This document shows, piece after piece, positions 17,804-27,054 of a stretch of DNA of 38,173 bases. The notes beneath the pieces were generated by a model. That model did not search any database, had not been told where the DNA came from, and worked only from the letters and a program-made list of their open reading frames with translations. This DNA comes from an uncultured Bacteroidota bacterium (lineage in GTDB: Bacteria > Bacteroidota > Rhodothermia > Rhodothermales > UBA10348): NCBI GenBank assembly GCA_937877085.1, contig CALEEY010000331.1:1-38173 (forward strand), read 5' to 3'. The position numbers and the translations under genes were made by a program. Position 1 is the stretch's first letter. Each line of letters begins with the position of its first letter.

Positions 17804-19408
17804 TCAGCGCACAGGCCGAAGGTCTAAATCTTCGAAATCGTACGAAAAATCGACCAAAGGAGACGCTGGAGCCATGAGAACGCGTTGAATCTTTCCGTCG
17901 GGCCCTAACGAAAACGTTACAAAAGCATCGGCCCTCAATTCGCGATCGTCCCACCGCACGACGAAGGTGTCGTATTGCCAATGTTCGAGGTTGCCAACCA
18001 GCGAAGGCGTATGGGAAAACTCCATGCGGAGAAGTCCATTTTGGATTTTGATCGCGACATCGCCGTACCACGCATCGCGATACGTACCGACATATTGAGC
18101 GAACGGAAGGGATGGTTTGGAGGCAGCGTTTCTAGAGCCCGCCGCTTCCGCTTCGGCTTTTGCCGCCGCTGCCGCCGATTCTTTGGAAGCTCGTGTATAG
18201 GCTTCAAGCCAATCGGTATCTGACGCATTGAGGTATCCATCCAACACGTAGTTGACAATCGCATTAAACGCATCGCCAGATTCTTGATTGGTAAAAACAG
18301 CTACCCCCAATTTGAGGCCCGGGATCATGGCAATTCTAGATACATAGCCAGGCAGCCCTCCGGTGTGGGTTACCATCTTGTGGCCCCGATAGTCCTGGAC
18401 ATTGAACCCCAATCCATAGCCGTAAAAATTGGTTCGGGTTGCTTGTAGGTAGGCCGGGGGTTCGTTGATCGGTTTTGGAGTCACAATGCTCCATAACTCG
18501 TTGGTCGTGTTTGTGGTGAAAAGGTGCCCACCCGTGGCAACCCTTCCGGAATCTAGCTGAACCACCAACCATTTTGCGATGTCGACTGCATTGGTGTTGA
18601 TTCCGCCGGCTGGATTGGTGTTGTCGGATGCAAAGGGGCTAATTTGCTGAACGGTGCCGTTAACCGCGGCGTGAGGCGCCGCCGTATTGGTTCCGTGTGC
18701 TGCCGCTGAGTGCAAAACGTTGCTTTCTGTCATCCCAATGCGGTCCAATATCCGGGTCTGGACAAACTCTTCCCATGTTTTCCCCGACACGACCTCAATG
18801 ACCTCGCCAGCTACCGAGTACAGCACGTTGTCGTAGGCATACGCGCTCCTAAAACTGGTTTTCAGGGGCAAATAGCGCAGGCGCCGGACAATTTCCTTGC
18901 GATCGTAATCCGATGGGGGCCACCACATTAGGTCTCCTGCGCCGAGCCCAAGACCGCTCCGGTGGACCAATAAGTCGCGGATGCTGAGTTCAGCCGTCAC
19001 GTACGGATCCGACATCCGAAACGAGGGGAGGTAATCGATGACTGGGTCGTCCCAGTCCAGTTTCCCTTCTTCTACCAGCATACCCAGGGCGGAAGCGGTG
19101 AACGCCTTGGTATTACTGGCGATACCAAATAGCGTGTGTTCGTCCGCCATTCCGCCTGCCTGTAGGCTTTTTACGCCATAACCCTTCGTAACGACCGCTT
19201 TCCCATCTTTTACAATGGTCAAACTGATGCCGGGCACGTCAAAGCGTTCCAATACCGATTGCACAAACGCATCTGTTTCGACCTGGGTGTGTTGGGCGAT
19301 CGCTGGAGAGACGCTCCAAAAAAGCAAAACAAAGGCCCGTAGCATCTTGGTGAAATGCCGGGTTGCTTGGGGGCTTGGAGTGAGATTCATATGCATGGTC
19401 GAGGTCAT
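17804..19408 (-). CDS. Secreted serine hydrolase, beta-lactamase/PBP4* fold with DUF3471 tail
   Basis: Serine hydrolase of the class C beta-lactamase / D-aminopeptidase / esterase fold, exported by a signal peptide (MLRAFVLLFWSVSPAIA, after a 21-residue lead; Met22 is an alternative start). The catalytic motifs are S98-N-T-K101 (FGIASNTKAFTA), Y192-D-N194 (AYAYDNVLYS) and the HTGG box at 348-351 replacing KTG. HTGG rather than KTG is common in esterases and peptidases of this fold, so a true beta-lactamase role is unlikely. Residues about 430-534 form a DUF3471-like beta domain (PFAQYVGTYRDAWYGDVAI), preceded by an alanine/glutamate-rich linker (ESAAAAAKAEAEAAGS). The gene is followed by the unknown secreted protein and preceded by the cytochrome gene, 26 bp away, on the same strand. 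Confidence 0.92.
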   Translation of the reverse strand: MTSTMHMNLTPSPQATRHFTKMLRAFVLLFWSVSPAIAQHTQVETDAFVQSVLERFDVPGISLTIVKDGKAVVTKGYGVKSLQAGGMADEHTLFGIASNTKAFTASALGMLVEEGKLDWDDPVIDYLPSFRMSDPYVTAELSIRDLLVHRSGLGLGAGDLMWWPPSDYDRKEIVRRLRYLPLKTSFRSAYAYDNVLYSVAGEVIEVVSGKTWEEFVQTRILDRIGMTESNVLHSAAAHGTNTAAPHAAVNGTVQQISPFASDNTNPAGGINTNAVDIAKWLVVQLDSGRVATGGHLFTTNTTNELWSIVTPKPINEPPAYLQATRTNFYGYGLGFNVQDYRGHKMVTHTGGLPGYVSRIAMIPGLKLGVAVFTNQESGDAFNAIVNYVLDGYLNASDTDWLEAYTRASKESAAAAAKAEAEAAGSRNAASKPSLPFAQYVGTYRDAWYGDVAIKIQNGLLRMEFSHTPSLVGNLEHWQYDTFVVRWDDRELRADAFVTFSLGPDGKIQRVLMAPASPLVDFSYDFEDLDLRPVR

Positions 19409-19434
19409 CTAATCGAAGGTGTCAGTCAAAAAAG

Positions 19435-20310
19435 CTACGGTAAACTGTTTAGGTAGGCCCAAATGGAGGATAGTTGGGTATCCGTTAGCCGCGTAAAACC
19501 GGGCCAAGGCATGAGATTGGGGTCCAGGATGGTTCCATCAGGCCTAGCGCCCGATCGAACGGCATGTAAAAACTCTGCTTCGGACCAGGTGGCCAACGCG
19601 CCCGTCCTTGTCAGGTCTGGTCCGGGAGGAGGGCCTTCAAACGCTGGCCCCTTCAAGGCTACGCCATGACATTCGCCACATGCCGCTAAATTCGTAAGGT
19701 ATTTTCCGTACTCGATAGTCGATCCGGTGGGCGGGCTGGTCGCGTGTACCATTTCCGGATCCACCACCAAGGATGGTGGGGAATAAATGCCCGCTCCGAT
19801 CAATAATTTGGCAAGAAGTGCAGGCTTGGTCTTCGGCAGTTCGTTGTCTATAGGCGGCAACTGTTTGAGATAGGATAAGAGGGCCGAAAAATCTTCGTCA
19901 CTGTAGGCGCTGAAAAATTCGGCCGGCATGCCAACCAGCACGCGTCCATCGCCCCCAATACCATGTCTAACGGCTTTTTCCCAATCTCCATCGGTAAATG
20001 AGCCTCCGACGCCTCCTTTACCCGAGGTCAGATTGGATGCTACAAAAAGGCCAAATGCGTCTTCTTCTCCCAACGCAGCCCCTTGTAGGCCCACCCCGTG
20101 GCACCCAATACATCGGCTGACGACCGTTGCGAGTTGCTCGCCGTGAGCCAGCATGCTCGAGTCTGGCGCTTGGGAAGTAAAATCGTGCGCTACTGAAGGC
20201 GAAGCCGCGATCTTTTTTGATCCCAAAAAGGAAATAATACCTACGGCTAAAAGGAGAACTCCCACGATGCTCGCTAACCCGATTCCAACGATTCGAAACA
20301 GCTTTTTCAT
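19435..20310 (-). CDS. Membrane-anchored diheme cytochrome c
   Basis: Periplasmic electron carrier held by an uncleaved N-terminal helix (FRIVGIGLASIVGVLLLAVGIISFL). Two class-I-like cytochrome domains carry heme motifs C67-I-G-C70-H71 and C211-G-E-C214-H215, with candidate distal ligands M128 (LVGMPAEFF) and M267 (DPNLMPWPGF). The layout resembles the small subunit of alcohol/aldehyde dehydrogenases or a free diheme cytochrome; no dehydrogenase subunit lies nearby, so the partner is unknown. The start overlaps the DUF2164 stop by 4 nt (ATGA), indicating coupling. Confidence 0.92.
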   Translation of the reverse strand: MKKLFRIVGIGLASIVGVLLLAVGIISFLGSKKIAASPSVAHDFTSQAPDSSMLAHGEQLATVVSRCIGCHGVGLQGAALGEEDAFGLFVASNLTSGKGGVGGSFTDGDWEKAVRHGIGGDGRVLVGMPAEFFSAYSDEDFSALLSYLKQLPPIDNELPKTKPALLAKLLIGAGIYSPPSLVVDPEMVHATSPPTGSTIEYGKYLTNLAACGECHGVALKGPAFEGPPPGPDLTRTGALATWSEAEFLHAVRSGARPDGTILDPNLMPWPGFTRLTDTQLSSIWAYLNSLP

Positions 20311-20546
20311 ATTTTTTCGAGTTCGTGAATGGCTTCTGTGATCGTTTCCATTCTCTTTTCGAGAATGGCTTGGGCATCGAAAAGGCCCTGGTTGTAGAAC
20401 TGGGTGCCCATTTTGTCCGAGAAAAAGTCAAGGACATACCCGGCTTCAAATCGTCCTATTTCCTGCCCGAGTTCTTCCAGAAAATAGACCTGAATCGTCC
20501 GTTCTAACTGTTCCTTCTGTTCGGTTGTGAATTCGACTATGGCCAT
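20307..20546 (-). CDS. DUF2164 family protein
   Basis: A 79-residue cytosolic helical protein. Family features seen: TEQKEQLERTIQVYFLEELG at residues 8-27, then EIGRFEAGYVLDFFSDKMG, then YNQGLFDAQ, the F.YNQG..DA box typical of DUF2164. No function is established for the family. It is the first gene of the cytochrome operon and overlaps it by 4 nt. Confidence 0.85.
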   Translation of the reverse strand: MAIVEFTTEQKEQLERTIQVYFLEELGQEIGRFEAGYVLDFFSDKMGTQFYNQGLFDAQAILEKRMETITEAIHELEKI

Positions 20547-20625
20547 TACGCGAATGAGGATTGGTTGAAGCGTTAGATGCTCAGTGAAGGGCCGAAACTA
20601 TGGATTCCGGTGGGCTCTTCAAAGC

Positions 20626-20633
20626 CAAATGTA
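20626..20633 (-). promoter_or_regulatory. Possible Bacteroidota-type -7 element for the DUF2164/cytochrome operon
   Basis: The minus strand reads TACATTTG, matching the TAnnTTTG -7 consensus, about 80 bp upstream of the DUF2164 start. A TTG lies 26 nt further upstream (20662-20660), longer than the usual spacing, so the match is partial. Confidence 0.3.
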
Positions 20634-20759
20634 GTAAAAATGGGTATCTTCACCTTCCCCAAGTGCCAATTGTGCATTACACTCAAAGCATGAAAGAGCA
20701 GCAGCCAACCGCGCGCTGATTGTTTTACGCGAATAAGCTACACGGAAGAGTATTTATTT

Positions 20760-23270
20760 ATGCCTGATTTTGAAAAACTAGGATCGTTTTATCTAGGAAA
20801 AATAGTGGACGGCAAAAGCCAAGTAACGACGGAAGACTTGCTCCTTTATGACGCCAAAGACCTGACTACCCACGCACTTTGTGTGGGCATGACAGGCTCA
20901 GGGAAAACGGGCTTGTGCATCGGATTGCTGGAAGAGGCCGCCATAGACGGGATCCCGGCCATTGTCATTGATCCCAAAGGGGACATTGGCAATCTCATGC
21001 TGACGTTTCCGGGCCTGTCCGCTTCCGAATTCAGGCCATGGATTGATGAGGGGGAAGCTCTTCGCAAGGGCCAAACTCCCGATGCGTTTGCTCAAAGCAC
21101 CGCCACCATGTGGAAAGACGGGTTGGCCCAATGGGGACAGGATGCCGCGCGTATCGAGCGGTTGAAATCGGCTGCGGATTTTGCGATTTATACGCCCGGA
21201 AGTTCTTCAGGTCTTCCCATCACCATTCTCAAATCCTTTTCGGCTCCAAAAGCAGCCATTCTGGCCGACAACGACGCCCTCCAGGACCGCGTTCAAGGGG
21301 CCGTGTCTGGACTGCTTGGTTTGTTGGGGATCGATGCCGATCCCGTTCAGAGCAGGGAGCACATTTTATTGTCGAACATCCTCCACGAGGCGTGGCGAAG
21401 CGGAAAAGATCTGGCCCTGACCGATCTGATTCGAGCCATTATGTCTCCGCCGTTTACGCACTTGGGGGTATTCGATATGGAGACATTTTATCCGGCGTCT
21501 GAACGAAGCGCGTTGGCCATGCGCCTCAACAACGTGATTGCTTCACCTTCATTTTCGTCGTGGATGGAGGGCGAGCCCCTCGATATCGAGCGATTGCTGC
21601 ACACGGAGCAAGGAAAACCTCGCATTTCGATAATATCTATTGCTCATCTGAACGACGAGGAGCGCATGTTTTTTGTGACATTGCTGCTCAATGAGATGAT
21701 TTCGTGGATGAGGCAGCAAGCTGGAACGGCGAGTTTGCGGGCAATCTTATATATGGATGAGATTTTCGGATACTTTCCTCCTTCCGCCAATCCGCCGTCG
21801 AAAGCGCCCATGTTGACGCTTCTAAAACAAGCTCGGGCCTACGGTCTGGGATGTGTGTTGGCTACCCAAAACCCGGTGGATTTGGATTACAAGGGCCTGG
21901 GAAATACCGGAACTTGGTTCATTGGTCGTTTGCAAACCGAGCGCGACAAAATGCGGGTTCTAGATGGCCTCGAGGGAGCGTCTGCCGCTGCGGGTCAGGC
22001 TTTTTCTAGAGCGGAAATGGACATCGCTCTTTCGGGCTTGGACAAGCGCGTTTTTCTGATGAACAACGTCCACGACGACGCCCCTGTCATGTTTAACACG
22101 CGCTGGGCCATGTCCTACTTACGAGGACCGTTAAGCAAACAGCATATTGAAACGCTCATGGCGCCGAGGAAAAGCGGACGTGGAGCCCAATTAGGCGAGG
22201 CTACGCATACCGTGGGTGGTGGATCGGGTTTTGGGGCTGTTTCTGACGCTCCAAGCCCCGGTTCGGCGAGTTTCGGGTCGCAGCCCGATTCCGATTCCTA
22301 TTCAGATTCAGGCGGAAAAAATGCCCTGCAGCCCATGCTGCCCTCGGCTGTGCCCCAATCCTTTGTGAAATTGACCAAGCCCTTGGTTTCTGGAAGCCGC
22401 CTAGTGTATCGGCCCATGCTCGCCGCCACGGCTCAGATGCATTTTGTTCATGCAAAAGCACGGTTGGACGATTGGATGACCTTTGGATACCACGTTTCGA
22501 TTCCTGAAAGTTTGAACTCCCAGGTGTGGGACGCCGCAACCGTCTTTACAGGCCAGCTTCCTGCCACTGGTTCACAATCTGAGCAAGGAGCCACTTTTAG
22601 CGACCTTCCGGCCATTGCTTCGGGCGAAAAAAATTACGACGTCTGGATGAAAATGCTGGAGAGCCATCTGTACCAAAATCACGTCCTGGAGTTGAAGGTT
22701 GACCCCAAATCGAACCTGATTTCATCACCCAACGAATCGGAAGGGACCTTTCAAGCACGCGTGCAGCATGCGAACCGGGAGATGCGCGACGCGGAACTTG
22801 CAAAACTCAAGGACAAATATGCCCCCAAGCTTTCCGCTTTAAATGAACGCATCAGAAAAGCGGAAATGCGGGTGGAGCGGGAAGAGTCCCAGTACGAGCG
22901 GAGTAAAATTTCCACGGCCGTTTCAGTGGGCTCGACCCTGCTGGGCGCCCTCTTGGGGCGAAAAGCCGTCAGTATTGGGTCCATGCAGCGGGCGGCTTCG
23001 ACCATGAATCGGGCGGGCAGTACCATGAGGGAGCGAAGCGATATTGCCCGAGCGGGCCAGGATCTTGACACTGAAAAGCTGAAATTGGCTGAATTGGAGG
23101 CACAATTTCAAGCGGATGCGACGGCCATCGCCACACAAATAGAATCGACTGGATTTTTGGAAGACATTCAAGTACGGCCCAGAAAGTCAGATATTTCGGT
23201 TTCCCGTATTGCGGTGGCATGGACGCCGTGGCAAGTGGATTCCAATGGTATTGCGGATCGCCTATATTGA
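20760..23270 (+). CDS. HerA/FtsK-like P-loop ATPase with C-terminal coiled coil
   Basis: Large ATPase of the HerA/VirB4/FtsK type, probably a DNA- or protein-translocating motor. Walker A is GMTGSGKTG (G43-T50), followed by AIVIDPKGDIGNL (about 66-79), a common HerA-type motif. Walker B is ILYMDEIFGYFPP (D333-E334), with a sensor-like VLATQNPVDLDYKGL. Residues about 480-520 are a Gly/Ser/Asp-rich linker. After a middle beta domain, residues 650-800 form two coiled coils separated by a Gly/Ser-rich hydrophobic stretch (STAVSVGSTLLGALLGRKAV) that may be a hairpin or membrane-touching helix. A NurA partner is not encoded nearby. ATG 20760 begins the typical family start (DFEKLGSFYLGK). The downstream lipoprotein starts 161 bp after the stop. 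Confidence 0.87.
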   Translation: MPDFEKLGSFYLGKIVDGKSQVTTEDLLLYDAKDLTTHALCVGMTGSGKTGLCIGLLEEAAIDGIPAIVIDPKGDIGNLMLTFPGLSASEFRPWIDEGEALRKGQTPDAFAQSTATMWKDGLAQWGQDAARIERLKSAADFAIYTPGSSSGLPITILKSFSAPKAAILADNDALQDRVQGAVSGLLGLLGIDADPVQSREHILLSNILHEAWRSGKDLALTDLIRAIMSPPFTHLGVFDMETFYPASERSALAMRLNNVIASPSFSSWMEGEPLDIERLLHTEQGKPRISIISIAHLNDEERMFFVTLLLNEMISWMRQQAGTASLRAILYMDEIFGYFPPSANPPSKAPMLTLLKQARAYGLGCVLATQNPVDLDYKGLGNTGTWFIGRLQTERDKMRVLDGLEGASAAAGQAFSRAEMDIALSGLDKRVFLMNNVHDDAPVMFNTRWAMSYLRGPLSKQHIETLMAPRKSGRGAQLGEATHTVGGGSGFGAVSDAPSPGSASFGSQPDSDSYSDSGGKNALQPMLPSAVPQSFVKLTKPLVSGSRLVYRPMLAATAQMHFVHAKARLDDWMTFGYHVSIPESLNSQVWDAATVFTGQLPATGSQSEQGATFSDLPAIASGEKNYDVWMKMLESHLYQNHVLELKVDPKSNLISSPNESEGTFQARVQHANREMRDAELAKLKDKYAPKLSALNERIRKAEMRVEREESQYERSKISTAVSVGSTLLGALLGRKAVSIGSMQRAASTMNRAGSTMRERSDIARAGQDLDTEKLKLAELEAQFQADATAIATQIESTGFLEDIQVRPRKSDISVSRIAVAWTPWQVDSNGIADRLY

Positions 23271-23431
23271 GAAAGCTTGATGGTATTGCCAGTATGGACG
23301 GTGAGGCTCGCAACGCCCAGTGCGGCTCGCAAGGCCTTCGGGGCCATGACGGCAACGGTGGCCGCGCCCTCTGACCCTCTGACCGTTTGATTTACCAGTG
23401 AATGCATTTTTTGCTCGAAAAGAGAACCCAA

Positions 23432-25189
23432 ATGAAATCGTATGTAGCTCGTGTGTGTTTGGTTTGTTGCGCCTCCTTCTTATGGTCGGCTTGCACAGAA
23501 TCGGGACCTGTTCCAACGAAGAATGTGCTCCAAGTGGTGGATGGAACGCAGCCCGGAGCTAAAATATTGGCTTCATTCGATGGTTTGGGCCAAGGATTTG
23601 AAGGACCGCAAGGCACCAGCATCCAGCGCAATCCGTCGGATAATTCGTTGGCCGTGGGCCCCGATCACATTATTCAAACCGTCAACACGCGTACCGCCAT
23701 TTTTACGAAGAAAGGGGCCAAATACGCTGAAACGGGGCAAGTATTGCTGGGTCCTGTCGGAAATAATACCTTTTTCAAAGGGTTTGGGGGAGCCTGTGAA
23801 GAGAATAATAATGGCGATACCGTGGTCACTTTCGATCAGTTGGCGAATCGTTGGCTCGTGGTGATGCCCATTTTTCGCCGGTTGGCCCTCCGGGAAAATG
23901 AACCTCCGGTCCCAACGCCAGCCGATGGTCCGGTGTTGAGCGCCCTAGGAAGGGCCGATCAGCCAGGGCCCGCGGTCGTTTTGTACCAGCCACCCGCTAT
24001 GACCCCCGAGGAGGTTGCGGCCCAGCTTGAAGCCGATCAGGCAGAACGGGCCCGGCGGCGCGAAGCGCCGCCGGCAGATGGGACGTTTGCCATGTGCTAC
24101 GCCATCAGCACCACGGCGGACCCCCTTGGAGAATGGTACCGCTACGAATTTGTCCGTCCATTATTCCCCGACTATCCGCGCCCAGCCGTGTGGCCTGATG
24201 GTTACTACGTACCCACCAGCACGGGGGACGAAGTCATCGAAAAGCACGCTTGTGTCGTGGAAAGAGAAAAAATGTTGGTGGGAGAGTCAGCGCGGGAGAT
24301 CTGCGTTATCGTGCCCGGCGTTAATTTTTTGAACAACGCCGACCTTGACGGAACGGAACTACCGCCACCCGGAGCACCCAACCCCATGTTGGCTACCGGG
24401 GGTTCTCAGCTCAACGGTGTTTTAGGCGACAATAAAATTCAGTATTGGAATTTCTTTGTCGACTGGAACGACATCAGCAAAACCCACATCGAAGGGCCCG
24501 TCGATGTGGCCGTGGAGCCTTACGCCTTCCTTTGCGGTGGCCAGTTGACCAAATGTGTGCCGCAGCCAGGGACGGATGAACGACTCGATTCGCAGGGAGA
24601 TAAACTGATGGCCCGCGTTTCGTATCGCAAAAGGGGAAACACGGAGTCGATTGTTGCAGCCCACTCGATTGCGGCTGGATATGATGGTCCCATTAACGTG
24701 GAAGTTGCTCCCAAATACGGCGACGGTGGATTTTCTCCATCGACCGGCGGTGGGGTCAGGTGGTATGAATTCCGAGTAGGAACCGACCGTTCGGCGGCCC
24801 TTTATCAGCAAGGCACTTATGCTCCAGGCGTAGTAGACGGCGGCGCCGCCGATTCTGGACCCTTCCGATGGCTCCCAAGCCCGGCCATGGATTCACAAGG
24901 GAATATAGGTATTGGATATTCATGGGGCTCGGCAGAAGACTATGCGGGCCAACGCTTTGCGGGGAGAACACCGACGGACTCGCTCGGCTATTTTGGGCTC
25001 GCCGAAACCTTACTTATTGACGGAAGGGCGCCTCAGACCAACACTCTTCGTTGGGAAGATTATACCCAGACGGCTGTGGACCCATCAGACGATTGTACCA
25101 TTTGGTACGTGGGCGACTACTATCAGGAAGGAGCCGAAAACTACTCGACGCGCATTGGCGCTTTTCAAATGCCTGGTTGCGGGAAATAG
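23432..25189 (+). CDS. Large lipoprotein of unknown function
   Basis: Unknown product of about 585 residues, exported as a lipoprotein: lipobox LWSAC, C21 from the ATG at 23432 (an ATG at 23402 would add ten residues before the signal and is less likely). Recognisable repeated themes are DNSLAVGPDHIIQTVNTRTAIF, cut here to its core LAVGPDHIIQTVN, then VVTFDQLANRWLVV, then MCYAISTTADPLGEWYRYEF and PDYPRPAVWPDGYYV. These are blade-like segments seen in uncharacterised secreted proteins of several phyla (from memory), and a beta-propeller fold is plausible. A low-complexity Pro/Glu/Ala/Arg insertion of about 60 residues interrupts the fold between the second and third themes. Four or more cysteines in the second half may form disulfides. 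No enzymatic motif is visible. Confidence 0.85.
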   Translation: MKSYVARVCLVCCASFLWSACTESGPVPTKNVLQVVDGTQPGAKILASFDGLGQGFEGPQGTSIQRNPSDNSLAVGPDHIIQTVNTRTAIFTKKGAKYAETGQVLLGPVGNNTFFKGFGGACEENNNGDTVVTFDQLANRWLVVMPIFRRLALRENEPPVPTPADGPVLSALGRADQPGPAVVLYQPPAMTPEEVAAQLEADQAERARRREAPPADGTFAMCYAISTTADPLGEWYRYEFVRPLFPDYPRPAVWPDGYYVPTSTGDEVIEKHACVVEREKMLVGESAREICVIVPGVNFLNNADLDGTELPPPGAPNPMLATGGSQLNGVLGDNKIQYWNFFVDWNDISKTHIEGPVDVAVEPYAFLCGGQLTKCVPQPGTDERLDSQGDKLMARVSYRKRGNTESIVAAHSIAAGYDGPINVEVAPKYGDGGFSPSTGGGVRWYEFRVGTDRSAALYQQGTYAPGVVDGGAADSGPFRWLPSPAMDSQGNIGIGYSWGSAEDYAGQRFAGRTPTDSLGYFGLAETLLIDGRAPQTNTLRWEDYTQTAVDPSDDCTIWYVGDYYQEGAENYSTRIGAFQMPGCGK

Positions 25190-25207
25190 GGAGTGGGAGC
25201 CGTTCAA

Positions 25208-25666
25208 ATGCCTGACGAAGACATTATTTCAAGCCTCTGCTTACAGTGTGGAAATCCGATCTCTTCGAGCCTATCGGTTTGTCCGCACTGTGGGGGGGAG
25301 GAGTTAGACGTTCCAATCGAATCTATTCGCATAAAGCGGATTGATATTGGGCATGACAACTTGACTGTAGCGCAAGCGCGGAGCGCACTCGAGCGGGAAT
25401 TTAGCGCCTCATTAAAAGCTCCTGACGATTTTTTGATCATTGTGCACGGACACGGTTCTTCCGGGACGGGCGGGAAGATTAAAGTTATGGTTCACGACTT
25501 TGCGCGCTCTATGATCGGGGCGAAACGAGCCAAAGATTTTATCAAAGGAGAAGACTTAACGCGAACCTCTTCGTCATCGAAGCGCATTTCGTCGAATTAT
25601 CCAATGGCGAAGAACTTGAAGGAATGGAATAAGCGCAATGCGGGGCTGTCTATTTTGGTCCTTTAA
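25208..25666 (+). CDS. Zinc-ribbon protein with Smr-like domain
   Basis: A 152-residue protein that starts with a rubredoxin-like zinc ribbon (CLQCGN and CPHCGG, residues about 12-31) and continues with an Smr-type domain: RIDIGHDNLTVAQARSALE, then FLIIVHGHGSSGTGGKIKV. The HGHG.GG.GG box and the LT...A...L helix are Smr hallmarks; Smr domains bind or nick nucleic acids, often linked to MutS2. The usual LDLHG motif is replaced by IDIGHDN, so nuclease activity is uncertain. I use the ATG at 25208, preceded by GGGAG; a GTG at 25193 is the alternative. It starts 18 bp after the lipoprotein stop, and the C-terminal 45 residues are polar and unstructured-looking. Confidence 0.8.
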   Translation: MPDEDIISSLCLQCGNPISSSLSVCPHCGGEELDVPIESIRIKRIDIGHDNLTVAQARSALEREFSASLKAPDDFLIIVHGHGSSGTGGKIKVMVHDFARSMIGAKRAKDFIKGEDLTRTSSSSKRISSNYPMAKNLKEWNKRNAGLSILVL

Positions 25667-25738
25667 CCATCCGTCCCTCCAAGTCAGTTCGAAACTTCCT
25701 ATTTTGCACTTTAGCTTCTCCGAACAAAAGAGTCTCGC

Positions 25739-26968
25739 ATGAAACACCACGTCGATTCCATAGAATGCCCTAAATGTGGCGAGACCATAGATGTAAGTGC
25801 GGCCCTGGCGGAGCGGTTGAGGCGTGAAAACGAGGTTGAATTATCATCCGCAAGAAAGGCCCTCAAGGATGCAGAGAAAGCCTTGGAGGAAAAAAAACAG
25901 GACCTGGAAGCCACGATTGAAGTGGAATTAAAGGCTCGCCTCGGCGCCGAGCGGACCAAGTTGAAAACGGAGCTCGACCGCGAAAAAAGCGAACAACTGG
26001 ACGCATTGCAGAAGGAATTATCAGCCAAAAGCCTTCAAATCAAGGAATTCAACCAGCTCAAGGCCACGCACAGCCAATTGGAGCGGCGGGTGGATGAAAT
26101 GAAAGGCGAATACGAGGCCAAGGCGCAGCTCGTGATCAATGCCGAAGTGAAACGGGTAAGGGAGGAGTCGCTCAAAAGCGCCCGAGAAGATTCGGAGCTC
26201 AAACTTCGGGAGCGCGACAAAACGATTGATGACCTCAAAAACGCGTTGGCGGAGGCCAAACTGCGCGCGGAGCAGGGGTCGATGCAGTTACAAGGCGAAG
26301 TTCAAGAATTAGCTATCGAAGAATGGCTTATGGGCGCCTTTCCTCTCGATACGATTGAAGAGATTAAAAAGGGCGCGATGGGAGGAGACTGTATTCAACA
26401 TGTCAATACCCGAGAACGCATGCAATGCGGGATGATTTATTACGAATCCAAGCGAACCAAAACCTTTCAATCGGCCTGGATCAGCAAATTAAAGGAGGAT
26501 ATGCGCCAGCGGGGAGCCGATATCGGGGTCTTGGTTACCGAAGTCATGCCCGCCGATATGAGCTCGATGGGGCAAGTAGACGGCGTTTGGGTTTGCACGT
26601 TCGCTGAATTCAAAAGTCTCGCTACCATTCTTCGTGCCATGGTCATCAAATTAGACGCCGCCGTAGAATCCTCACACAACCGTGGCGAAAAAATGGGTAT
26701 GTTATACGATTATATGACCGGGGCAGAGTTCAAAATGACTATTGAATCGATCGTTGAAGGGATAGGATCGATGCATCAGGACCTGGAATCCGAGAAGCGA
26801 TCGATGCGCCGAATTTGGAAAAAGCGGGAAAAGCAGATTGAACGGGTTATTTTCTCTACCACAGACATGTACGGTGCCATCCAGGGAATCGCAGGACTCA
26901 AGGCACTTCCCACGTTTAAGGCTTTGGAGCTCACGGGCGGAGATGACGATACTGAGGATTTAGACTAA
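25739..26968 (+). CDS. DUF2130 family protein with long coiled coil
   Basis: A 409-residue cytosolic protein. The N-terminal single CPKCG knuckle (residues 10-14) is followed by a coiled coil of about 150 residues (ENEVELSSARKALKDAEKAL and on) and then the DUF2130 domain (about 205-370): ELAIEEWLMGAFPLDTIEEI, GGDCIQHVNTRE, IYYESKRTKTFQSAWISKLK and VLVTEVMPADM. D and ExK in GGDCIQHV...IYYESKRT are spaced like a PD-(D/E)xK nuclease core; that reading is an inference. An acidic tail (GGDDDTEDLD) ends it. The function of DUF2130 is not established. It is 72 bp after the zinc-ribbon/Smr gene on the same strand. Confidence 0.9.
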   Translation: MKHHVDSIECPKCGETIDVSAALAERLRRENEVELSSARKALKDAEKALEEKKQDLEATIEVELKARLGAERTKLKTELDREKSEQLDALQKELSAKSLQIKEFNQLKATHSQLERRVDEMKGEYEAKAQLVINAEVKRVREESLKSAREDSELKLRERDKTIDDLKNALAEAKLRAEQGSMQLQGEVQELAIEEWLMGAFPLDTIEEIKKGAMGGDCIQHVNTRERMQCGMIYYESKRTKTFQSAWISKLKEDMRQRGADIGVLVTEVMPADMSSMGQVDGVWVCTFAEFKSLATILRAMVIKLDAAVESSHNRGEKMGMLYDYMTGAEFKMTIESIVEGIGSMHQDLESEKRSMRRIWKKREKQIERVIFSTTDMYGAIQGIAGLKALPTFKALELTGGDDDTEDLD

Positions 26969-27054
26969 ACCGTATAATAATTTGGTTTGGGTCTCAACAA
27001 TTCCCGAACTGACGCATAGAACCACGCTGAACCACCGTTACACACAACAAAAAA

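Noticed and set aside
23280-23390. 36-codon plus-strand frame after the ATPase gene (MVLPVWTVRLATPSAARKAF)
   Set aside because: Too short, no ribosome-binding site, and near a direct repeat of the ATPase 3' end; not enough to call a gene.
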